This document shows, piece after piece, positions 12,401 through 21,984 of a stretch of DNA of 64,000 bases. The position numbers and the translations under genes were made by a program. Under the pieces are notes generated by a model. It was given only the letters and a program-made list of their open reading frames with translations, was not told the DNA's origin and ran no database searches. How positions within the stretch are numbered: position 1 is the stretch's first letter; every line of letters begins with the position of its first letter. This DNA is from Helicoverpa zea (Eukaryota; Arthropoda; Insecta; Lepidoptera; Noctuidae): NCBI RefSeq assembly GCF_022581195.2, contig NC_061452.1, positions 8,005,501 through 8,069,500 of the forward strand. Reading direction: 5' to 3'.

Positions 12401-15400
12401 AGGCGCCAAAACTGAGAGTAGAATTATTATCGTGTAGAATATTACCTACACAGATTTATATAAGCATAAAACCTCATTATTCAAAAAACACTTACCACTC
12501 CATATTAACAATATTTCCGCTAATAAAACCTTCAACACCGTCATGAATGCCGAGCACGGTGTCTCCGCGGTAGATGCAGTTACGTACAAAGGAACGTACC
12601 GCCGCGTTCATACCGCATGCGGGGGCGCCTACATGCATCACTGCTAGGGTTAGACCCTCCTAAATATTCATAAAAATATATATATTTTTAAGAATGATTG
12701 TAACAAATGGATACCAATATCTTGGATTAAGAATAGTTTAAAAAAACAGCATTATATGTATCGTTAATCTGGAATAATCAAGTAAATCAGTCATCATCAG
12801 TAAATCTGGAATATAAGTAATCTGGAATAAGCAATAATGACCGAACAGTGATTTATTCAGTCACATGTATGCTGCATACTTTCAGTTTTCTTTAGGCATA
12901 GCCAAGAATGAATACATCGTGAAAAAGTCTGGATTACAATCAGGCGAAATTATTCCTCAAAATCTGAGGAGTGACTATTTCATTTTGCACCACAATTTAG
13001 GATAAGAATTTGTATTTTATTGCACTAATTTTGAGTTTTGATAAACAATCAGATCCGAGAGAAAGGGACTGTAAAAATCTGTTTAACAGAATAAATCATA
13101 ATTACAGCAGGTTTGCCAGAAGCGTCGAAAGCCTCCTTGGGCGGCTTCAAGCGAGTCAACATCTTGTACGTCTCCAAGTTGCGTGCAAAACTGCGCCCGC
13201 GCAGTTGCACCGCCAGATCCCAGTTTTTATCAGCCATGGCCTACAATATTAAAGTTTTTAGGTGAAGTATAATTTAATTATGTGTTATTTACAATTAGAG
13301 TATGTTCAAAACATTTTTGAATAACCAGCTGCTTACGAGAAGAAGGGTGTTATAAGTTTGACGTGTCTGTCTGTCGGTCTGTCTGTGGCAACAGAGCTCC
13401 CGTACAGATGAAGCGATTTCAATAATTTTTTTTACAGCATAAATATTTACAAATTATACCTTCACATTATTTACATGATTAATTATCCTAAAACATATTT
13501 TTACATAGCGGCCTTACCTGTGCAACAGCCTTAGTACGTCTGACACACTCCATGAGCGGCAGTCGCACGGCTTGGTTGCCGTCCAGCGACACCACGCACG
13601 GCTCGGTCTCGGGGGACGCCTCCATCAGGGCCATCACTGCTTCGGCGCCCATACGACATCCCTGAGAACAGTACAGGCTATAAAGTATATTTCCTACTTT
13701 TCTTTCATATTTACATCGTCTGACGACTGCATGATGATTTATATCTTATTGCTGTACATCATCTGAGGTTCAATAGATTTATTTGAACAAGTAGACTTAG
13801 CTGGAGTTTATTATTAGACTTAGCTATTGACACTCACACGCGCATACGGTATAAGAGGGCGAGTCTATACCACTAACAACAAAAGTGTCCCGTGGGAACT
13901 ACTCCACGCACCTGTATATAAAGTAGGTAGCCTAAGCCTTCCTCGATGAATGGGCTACTTTATAATATTAGTACAGCTATATGCTATAGGTATGAGAACA
14001 GGCCCAGAATCAAACACTACCCAACTTGCCCACAATAATTGCATATCTTACCAGGATCCTATCAAAAGCTGAGGGCGATCCTCCTCGCTGCACGTGACCC
14101 AACACAGTGATGCGCGTGTCCTGCTGAAGGTTTTCCACCACCACATTCTTCACCAGCTCCGCAGTGATCGGCTTACCTTCGCGATCTATGGCACCTTCCG
14201 CCACTATGATAATATTCAGACGCTGCCCCGATTTCCTTTCCTACATTAAAAATATCATATCAACATTTGTTAATTTTTAAATTAGGAATTATAAAAAAGT
14301 GTACTAAATACAAACACACAAAAAGCAATTACAATTAGGTTGGCATGCATGATTGATAACTAATTTAGTGATTGTGTAGGGATATCATGAGTGTGAATAT
14401 GATTTCTGTATAGTATAGTGTGTGGTCTTCAGTGTGCCATATATCAAAGTTTGTGTAAGCTTAAATTAAAATAAACTTCACACATAGCCAAAGCGATACC
14501 AACGTCAATTCGATTTAAACAAATTACATTTCCAACCGCTGTAATAGCTGAAATAGATTTCAATTAGTCAATTGAGACTATCTATTTTCTCTTCTAAGAA
14601 CATGATAGTTTATCATGAATATTGGTCCCTGCCTTGTAATATTCAATAACCATTTGGTTAATAGTAAGCAGTATGTATACTTTAGTATTTTGCTAGACTG
14701 AATTAGCAAATGCTAAAATCAAATGAATTAGTTGCAAGAGTTTAGTCAAATTAGTTTGACCTCTGGCTGATCTTGTACATTACTAACATGTACAAAGTTA
14801 CATCACGATTTCTCAATACTGCAGTAATGATTATGACGCAAAGTTCACCTATACAATATTTTCATTTCACCATACACATTGATATTGAATCAGAAACCAT
14901 TCCGCAAAAATAATACAAAAAAGCTGATATGATCATTGTGTGTTATCAATATACACTTGGATTCTATGTAGCCTGCATACCTGAGCCAATCGTTTGCAAA
15001 GCTTTTCGACCCAGTTATTGGGAACAGGGTCCTCGGGAATGAATACTTGATCTGCCTCGCTCGCCAGAGCGGCCACTAATGCCAGATAACTGCAACAACC
15101 AGTGCCCGAAATGCTTCATGCAAATGCTCCCAAGTCATACTCAACAAATGATGGATATCATGGAAAACATTTGGAATTTCATTATCATTATTTAGCCAAT
15201 GGGTCTGCCAATTCGTTCTGATGAATGATTAAGAACCTTAATGATCAAGTGATCCTGCCCCTGTTGAAAAAAATTATATCCTTGCCTCAGCTATTTTCGC
15301 ACACAATTTTTTATCCCAATTGCGAGGCGCTGGGTCTTCGCAAATAAAACTATAAGTAGCGTCCGTACAGAGTGCCGTGTAAACTGCAAGAAAACTAAAG

Positions 15401-16786
15401 GGATATTTGAATAATAGGATAAAAGTTAATGTAATGTTGTCGAGGACAATCTAACTGATGTGCGGAAAGGACATAAACATGTAGCCAAAGCTTGCCTGTT
15501 CTAATTTATCACAAAGTTTATCTCTCCAGTCAACAGATGGTGGAGCTTCAGGGATAAACACAAAATCCGCTTCAGATGCCAAAGAAGTGACCACAGCAAG
15601 GTATCTAAGTGAATAAACAACCATTAGAATCTTATCATGTTTCACTGAATTGGCACACATCCATTTATACTATTATTATTGTAGAAACATTTACCTGTGA
15701 TCTGATGAAAGAAATATAATTACAATGTTGCTTACATAGTAGATATTTGTTATAACAAATTAAGAATAGTGAAGATTTCTTACCCGCAGTGCCTCCCCAT
15801 GACCTCCATAATAAATGTTCTTTGATGGGAGTATGCTGTGCTTACAATAGCATCAATAGCTTCAATGATGCGATGTAAGGCTGAGTCTGTTCCTATTGTC
15901 ATGTCTGTGCCGCAGAAATCATTGTCAATTGAGCCTACCTAGAAGACAAACATATTAGAATAAAATACAATTTATTTGTAGAATATTGTTGTTTACTGAA
16001 AAACCTTGATTTGGAATGAATAGATACTTTATCTATATTAAATACTATTTAAAAAGTAGGTCTTATTTTATAAAATTATTATTTATCTCTGCATTCATAA
16101 AATGAATAGTTACCATGCCAGCAATGTGGAGGTACTTGTACTTCTCCCTCTGATCTTTTGTAATCTTATTGTTTGCTAACAGCTCATCCAGTAAGCTGGA
16201 CCATTCCTCTCTGAATAGATTGGCTCCAGTCAAGGAACCATCACCTCCAATCACTACCAGGTTGGTAATGCCACGAGTGACCAAGTTGTAGGCAGCTTTA
16301 AGGCGCCCTTCTCTCTTACTGTTTCAAACAGTCAAATATTATTATAAAAAGAAACATACTTCCAATTGATGAATAGAACATTGTTTGAATATTTGAAAGT
16401 ATAAGATATTTACAAAATGCGTGTTATGTGTCTATTTGTTATTAATAATTTTTGGATTGGTTTATTAACACTAACAATAAATAGTAAATAAATAAAACCT
16501 ACATGAACTCCATGCAACGAGCTGATCCAATAATAGTGCCACCTTTGTGAATGATCGAGCTGACAGAAGACCAGTTAGCCTCTTCTATGTTATCTCCTCC
16601 GTCCACCATGCCTTGATATCCTTCGCGAATGAAGTATACCTTGCACCCCAGATATATACCCATTCGTACCACCGAGCGCACGGCGGCATTCATACCCTGA
16701 GAGTCACCTCCGCTGGTAAACACTGCCAGGCCCTTCCCCTTGTGGGAACCGCGCCCGATAAACCTTTGAGTCGTCGCCGTTTCCAT
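9431..16786 (-). CDS. Pfk: ATP-dependent 6-phosphofructokinase
   Basis: Catalyses fructose-6-phosphate + ATP to fructose-1,6-bisphosphate, the committed step of glycolysis, in the cytosol as a tetramer. Exons: 16786-16503, 16318-16114, 15938-15784, one of three alternatives (15604-15496, 15394-15286 or 15089-14981), 14240-14052, 13661-13518, 13240-13106, 12659-12496, 12077-11936, 11199-11017, 10805-10736, 10510-10286, 10006-9805, 9572-9431. All phases agree and give 782 aa, the size of animal PFK with its two fused homologous halves. Visible in the N-half: SGGDSQGMN (ATP loop, D28), IGGDGS at 118-123, catalytic SIDND with D168 and D170, and the substrate motif MGRHCG at 210-215. The regulatory C-half has SNNVPGTDFS and ETMGGYCG in place of catalytic residues, as expected. 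The initiator Met lies 28 nt after a splice acceptor (exon start 16814), so the first exon is untranslated. Confidence 0.95.
11311..11545. mobile_element. Foldback/MITE with perfect 62-bp inverted repeats in a Pfk intron
   Basis: Positions 11311-11372 are the exact reverse complement of 11484-11545, with 111 nt between. The termini read ATTATAGTTCGGCC...GGCCGAACTATAAT. If the element proper starts at TAGTTCGG it is flanked by TA on both sides, as expected for a Tc1/mariner-like target duplication, but this is ambiguous inside the repeat. The centre has no coding capacity. Identity of the arms suggests a recent insertion. It lies in the intron between exons 11936-12077 and 11017-11199. Confidence 0.8.
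13309..13440. repeat. Dispersed repeat fragment in a Pfk intron
   Basis: The passage has AGAAGGGTGTTATAAGTTTG, an imperfect TGTCTGTCTGTCGG run and GCTCCCGTACAGATGAAGCG. I recognise this from memory as a frequent transposon-derived motif in moth and butterfly genomes. The copy is short and its boundaries are not sharp. Confidence 0.5.
13900..13972. repeat. SINE-like fragment in a Pfk intron
   Basis: GTGGGAACTACTCC is followed downstream by GTAGCCTAAGCCTTCCTCG and ATGAATGGGCTAC. This is the body of the common lepidopteran SINE-like repeat also seen at 20.86 and 23.55 kb. Confidence 0.6.
14981..15089 (-). other. Pfk: Pfk alternative exon 4A (GT donor)
   Basis: This 109-nt exon supplies residues 216-251 and completes the Gly codon of MGRHCG. 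It encodes YLALVAALASEADQVFIPED and ends in a coiled, Lys/Arg-rich helix (KLCKRLAQ). The acceptor is GTTGCAG and the donor CAG/GTATGC. It is the last of the three copies in transcript order and the only one with a canonical GT donor, so it may be the default form. Confidence 0.85.
15286..15394 (-). other. Pfk: Pfk alternative exon 4B (GC donor, divergent)
   Basis: This 109-nt exon is in the same phase and encodes FLAVYTALCTDATYSFICED followed by PAPRNWDKKLCAKIAE. It is open and aligns throughout with 4A and 4C, but is the most diverged: SEAD becomes TDAT and VFIPE becomes SFICE. The acceptor is CCTTTAG. A second AG lies 11 nt further in but would break frame. The donor is GAG/GCAAGG, a GC donor matching the AG/GCAAG consensus. 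A decaying exon is possible but there is no stop or frameshift. Confidence 0.75.
15496..15604 (-). other. Pfk: Pfk alternative exon 4C (GC donor)
   Basis: This 109-nt exon is in the same phase and encodes YLAVVTSLASEADFVFIPEA then PPSVDWRDKLCDKLEQ. Of the three it reads most like remembered vertebrate and fly PFK (PP..DW). The acceptor is TTCACTTAG and the donor CAG/GCAAGC, again GC instead of GT. It is the first copy met by the polymerase, 179 nt after exon 3. Confidence 0.82.
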
Positions 16787-16814
16787 CGTTTATAAGTTCA
16801 ACTTATCCCAACAC

Positions 16815-17507
16815 CTACAAATAATAATAAAGCCATTTTAACTGATATTACATAACTTATCACATATATTTTAATACTATTCATGTCTTATAACTGCACT
16901 TAATACTTAATGTTTTTTTCCGGCTGTTAAATTAATATCTACGTACCCAAAAATAATATTTTATTCCCCGAATTCAAAATCCTCTACTTTATCAAGGTGA
17001 CCTTTGGTGAATGACACAATGACAAGACAACTGTCATTGGTGTCAAATAAAAATATTCTTTGTTTTCAAGAAGAAAACGTACACAAATATTGTTGACATT
17101 ATTTAAATTATTTATAAACCTCACAAAAACAGAAATGTAATTTAATAAAATAAAGGCAATTTCCTACGTTATTGAAATTTTGCTTTGTTCAATTCACACA
17201 ATCAACAAGAACAGAACTCTATAGTTACAGCGCTATCTATATTTTTTCTATTCGAGTAAAATCGCCTAAATTAACGGGCTTTATCGATAACAGATCATCG
17301 AACTTTCTCGTACTCTATTTTAATCTTCAATGGAAAAAAAATAAAAGACAAGGAAAAAACGAAACGGTGTTGTATTAAAGTGCATACCATAATTTTAAGT
17401 TGTTGTTATTATTACTGTACAGAATCATTTGATTTCTTACTTAGCAAGTATGGGAATATTCTTCTTCAGTTTTATTAGAGTGTGAAATCCTTGGAATATT
17501 TACAAAA
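16815..17507. promoter_or_regulatory. Divergent promoter region between Pfk and ari-2
   Basis: The two genes are transcribed away from each other and their coding starts are only 800 bp apart. The untranslated first exon of Pfk must lie to the right of 16814 but I cannot place it. The region contains a perfect TATCGATA element and is otherwise AT-rich with no clear TATA box. Confidence 0.55.
17282..17289. promoter_or_regulatory. DRE (TATCGATA), likely DREF-type site
   Basis: A perfect palindromic TATCGATA lies about 300 bp upstream of the ari-2 start codon in the divergent promoter. In insects this is the binding site of DREF, typical of housekeeping promoters. Binding here is inferred from motif and position only. 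Confidence 0.55.
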
Positions 17508-17585
17508 TTGACATCAATTTTACAGTGTTTTCCGTCACCCTCGTTTCATCTTGAAATCCAGCAACCATACAATACAACCAACAAA

Positions 17586-20557
17586 ATGTCTGCGGAATCT
17601 GATATGGAATATTCAGACAATGATGGGGACGACTATGATTACTATGGAGAGCAAGATGACTGTGACATGGAAGCTGTGGATCGAACTAAAACGGACCCAG
17701 AATATTTTTTATATACCTGCCTAAAGGTGGAAGAAGTTGAGAAATTGTTGAATGAATCGATAGAATTGCTCAGCAATAGCCTTCAGATAACGCCTTCACT
17801 GGCCAAGGTTTGTCATCAAATTGTGATTCGTAAATGTTATAAAACGACGAGATCAGTGTATAATATTGGTACGTTTGCAGGTGACTCTCCATGCATATGA
17901 ATGGAATGCTCAAGAGATTATAAATAAGTATAAGGAGAATGCGAATGAGGTGTTGGTGTACAGCCGCGTGAAGTCACGCGCTCCCGTCGCGCAGGGGGGC
18001 TCCAGTCGCTCCAGCTGTGCTGTGTGTGCCAACACTCCACCCATACACAAGTACAGTGCCCTGGCTTGTGGCCATTACTTCTGCAATGACTGCTGGGCGA
18101 TGCATTTTGAAGTGCAGATCATGCAAGGTAATATAAATACACAGATTAGTGAATTGTAGATAGTCTATTGACTTTGGGTGGGTAGGTAATATAGAACCAG
18201 AGTAATAGTCTGTTATTTATTTGATAAAATGTTGTGTTGTATTGAAGAAGCATAAGGTGCCCTTGACAGTAGTTTTTAAAGCGTATTGCTTAGGCAATTG
18301 TTGTCAATGTCATTGCCGTTTTATTCGCTACATGATATGATTTATTTCCAACATTCTGATATATACTAATTGTTAAAATAATGTGGCCATTTTACACTGT
18401 AGACGCAACACAGATTAGTAAAGACATGTTTAATAAAAAGTGTTATCAGTTATGAAAAAAACTCATTTGCTCTGTGGGTTACAAGGGTATGGTTATAAAT
18501 TCATTTCAGGGTGACAGAAGCCCTGTGCCAAGTAGTACTATGATAAAAAGACTAGGTTGTATTTTGAAATTAATAAAGAAATATATTCTGCTTGCTTGCT
18601 ACTTAAGATAAAAACAAGTCAAACAATCACATTAATTAAACACCCTGGGGGGCATCCCATTTATAAAATCGCACCCAACAGGATTTCTATGACATTAAAA
18701 TTGAAGGCCTTTCTATAATTTTAATTGGTAATGTTTAGGATGAATGTTGATTATGTGTATGAACATATTTTCATATGAAGGTATAATAAATAAATTGTAT
18801 ATGAAAATATTGTTGAATAAGTAATTGAATGTTTTATGTAAGCTATAAACAAACTGGGTGTCTAAATCACAAATGTTATGAAAGAAGTAGGATGTAGACT
18901 GATTCATAAAACAATATTATTATTTAAGAAGATAGCAAGGTTGATAACGAGGCTTATTAGCTACTGGACTTTTACAGTAGTAAACACATTTTTCCTTATG
19001 ACAAATTTTCCATCACTGTCCTCAAATTACATTGTTGCTTAAACTTAATAAATTGAGATTTAACAACTGTCACATATTTCAGGAGTTTCAAATACTATTC
19101 TGTGTATGGCACAGGACTGTGAACTGAGAGCACCTGAAGATTTTGTACTATCACATGTAACTAAGCCTGTATTGCGGGAGAGATACCAGCAATTTATGTT
19201 CAAGGATCATGTGAAATCACACCCTGAACTTAGGTTTTGCCCTGGCCCCAACTGTCAGGTTAGTATGTATTGAAAATGCAGAATTGTACATAGTACATAT
19301 ATGGTAAAATATTTACATGTGTGTATGTAGGTAAAATATGTTCAAATTCATAATTGAAATGGATTGTTGCAGTGGATATTTAGAGCTTGGACCCGTGAAG
19401 GCGCTCGTCGCGTTGAGTGCCAGGGCTGCGAGCTATTAACGTGCTTTTCTTGCGGGGCTCCACATCACGCACCTACTGACTGTCCCACAATTCGCCGCTG
19501 GCTCACTAAATGTGCTGATGATTCTGAAACAGCCAACTACATCAGTGCCCATACTAAGGTAAGGAATGAGTGATTAGGTTTATATTGAATATGAACTGGA
19601 GTTAATACAATATAAGTACTAATGATACATCCAGATACATATTTAAAGGTACACATATATATTTTGTTGCTTACAGGACTGCCCAAAGTGTCAGATCTGT
19701 ATAGAGAAAAATGGAGGCTGTAATCACATGCAGTGTGGTGCATGCAGACATGATTTCTGCTGGGTGTGTCTGGGAGACTGGAAATCACATGGCTCCGAAT
19801 ATTACGAATGTAGTCGCTACAAAGAGGACCCTAACTTGTCCTCGGACAGCCAACATGCTCAAGTAAGCAGTCATGTAATTATACTTTGTGAATCTCTATG
19901 TATGCTATTGTACTGCTGGCACAATGCACTAATTTAAAATTTCAATTTTTAAGGCCAGGGAAGCTTTAAAGAAGTATTTGCATTACTATGAAAGATGGGA
20001 AAATCATGCTCGATCTCTAAAACTGGAAGAACAAACTTTAGCAAATTTAAAAAGTCGCATCAATCAAAAGGTAAGTTATCTATGATTGTAACAAAGTTAT
20101 AACTTTTTGCTTTTGAGATTACAAATTAAAAATGTTCTTGGATTTTAGGTGATGGCTGGTGAAGGCACATGGATAGACTGGCAATATCTTTGGGATGCAG
20201 CAAAGTTACTGAAGAGGTGTAGATACACTTTGCAGTATACATATCCCTTTGCATATTATATGGATAATGGCCCTCGCAAAGAGTTATTTGAGTATCAGCA
20301 AGTAAGTGTAATTAATTGTTAGATGAAGAAATCCAATATTTGTGTTTTAATGTAACTTTAATTGAACCATAAAATTAATTTTCAAGGCGCAGTTAGAAGC
20401 TGAGATAGAAAACTTATCTTGGAAGGTGGAGCGGGCGGAAACGACTGATAGAGGTGATTTAGAAAACCAAATGGACATTGCGGAAAAAAGACGAACTACG
20501 TTACTCAAAGATTTTCTGGAATTCCATACCAATAACGCCTCAAGCAGTAAAGTATAA
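17586..20557 (+). CDS. ari-2: E3 ubiquitin ligase ariadne-2 (RBR family, TRIAD1/ARIH2 type)
   Basis: An RBR ligase receives ubiquitin from an E2 on a catalytic cysteine and passes it to substrate; the ARIH2 type works with cullin-RING complexes. Exons: 17586-17807, 17881-18127, 19083-19258, 19373-19558, 19677-19862, 19954-20070, 20149-20301, 20387-20557, all in phase, 485 aa. Order: acidic N-terminus (MEYSDNDGDDYDYYGEQDDC), UBA-like segment, RING1 from C120 (CxxC, CGHYFC, DC), IBR with CPGPNC, RING2 from C279 with GGCNHMQC where C292 is the expected catalytic residue, then the autoinhibitory Ariadne domain (RW, coiled helices, IDWQYLWDAAKLL) to the end. It aligns with remembered fly ari-2 over nearly its whole length. 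I chose the Met at 17586 because homologues start there; an in-frame ATG at 17508 would add 26 residues. Confidence 0.95.
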
Positions 20558-20685
20558 TAATATCATCATGATCTTCAAGATTTGTCTTAAATAAATAGGT
20601 ACTATATGTCAACACATTTGTATAATATTTGTGAAAGCTAGAATCTTTTTGTTCTGCCAAAGTATATTTATTAACATAACTTTGC

Positions 20686-20691
20686 AATAAA
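20686..20691 (+). terminator. Candidate polyadenylation signal of ari-2
   Basis: AATAAA lies 129 nt after the stop codon. Another AATAAA occurs at about 20589. Either could be used. Confidence 0.5.
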
Positions 20692-20854
20692 ATAGTGATA
20701 ATTAATAGTTTTTTTTTTTGTAACCCCATACCCAGTAAATTGGAAGAAAATTGCGATCGCCAAAAATCATATACGAGCGCAGCTGAATCAGCTGCCTTGA
20801 AGGGTTAGGATCATATATCATAGGTTATCGGAGGTTTCGTCCCCGACCCGACTA

Positions 20855-20940
20855 TTTATTGTGCACCGCGGTTTCACCCGCATCCTGTAGGAACTACTGC
20901 CTATGTTCATCGGGGGTGATGTAGCAGATGCAGATGGGGT
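20855..20940. repeat. SINE-like fragment downstream of ari-2
   Basis: CGCGGTTTCACCCGCATCC followed by GTAGGAACTACTGCC is a well-kept core of the same SINE-like family seen elsewhere in the window. Confidence 0.6.
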
Positions 20941-21305
20941 GATGTCCCAACAGATATTTTTCGAATTGGTCAAGTAACTTCGGAGCCAAAAAAACAACAA
21001 AATCATTCCATTTTAGGTGTATATTTGGTTTATATAAAGAGCTGAACCTATTGCAACGCATCGAAGGATCGATTGCACAGAGATGATTGATATCCTGTAG
21101 TATAGTCTGGCACAGAACAATTAGACCTATTATGTAGACAAGATACGCAACGCTGAAGAAAGAGATGGGCTATTGGCTACGTTTATCTACGGTGCGGATG
21201 TGATTTCCTCGTGACGCCTATGGTCACGGGCGCCTTACAGCATTTTAAATGGTCTATCGTGAACGCTTTGATTTAAAAATACCTTTGGAGTAAAAGTAAA
21301 AGTTT

Positions 21306-21678
21306 TATACAGGAATGAATTTTAAGCAGTGCGCAAAAAAAAAACTGGTGGTCCAGAATCGTTAACAGAACATATCTGCATCATCAGTAAAAAAAATTTT
21401 TTCATTCTTTTGTCCGCCCTAAAATCAGCAAAATATGGATACCAATTTATTCTTACGCGCGCCGAGCGGAGCTCCGTCAGTAAACCGGTTTCACGTTGCC
21501 GCCGTGCATACTATGACGACTGTGACCGTACTATAGGTTACAAAATAAACATCTTTCGATATCAATAACTTTTCTTTTTTGTACTAAAACACTACAAAAT
21601 AAAAATATACGTATCTATAAAACTTATTAACTATAAGTTGACAAAGTTTGCGCACTGGATAAAATTCATTCCTGTATA
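21306..21678. mobile_element. MITE with 32-bp terminal inverted repeats
   Basis: The left end (21306-21337, TATACAGGAATGAATTTTA then AGCAGTGCGCAAA) is repeated in inverse at 21647-21678 with only two mismatches. The ends are flanked by TA, consistent with a TA target as in Tc1/mariner-type MITEs. The 309-bp centre has no transposase. It sits between ari-2 and Rpb1. Confidence 0.72.
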
Positions 21679-21862
21679 TAAATGTTATACATTTAATCTT
21701 AGTATGATTCGCGGATCCCCAGTCTATCTAAAATACAAAATAAGTGGAGCTAATATTTTAATAATGTACATATTTTAATCCAACCAATTATTTTAAAACT
21801 GAATGGGTTGAAAATTAATAATTTCTATAAATCGACTATATTCTGGGTGAAAGGGAGTCGAT

Positions 21863-21870
21863 TATCGATA
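21863..21870. promoter_or_regulatory. DRE (TATCGATA) upstream of Rpb1
   Basis: A perfect TATCGATA lies 115 bp before the Rpb1 start codon, the expected range for a proximal DREF site in a housekeeping promoter. Confidence 0.6.
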
Positions 21871-21940
21871 TTTTTTTTCAAAAACATCGTGACTCTAGAG
21901 TGAATCCATAGACAAATGTGGGAAATCCCAGGTGTTGTGG

Positions 21941-21948
21941 TATAAAAA
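21941..21948 (+). promoter_or_regulatory. Possible TATA box of Rpb1
   Basis: TATAAAAA lies 37-44 bp before the Rpb1 ATG. If it is used, transcription would start roughly 10-20 nt before the ATG, giving a very short leader. It may equally be chance in AT-rich DNA. Confidence 0.35.
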
Positions 21949-21984
21949 CATGCATCAAAGTGCGCAACTCTAGTAGCCAACAAA

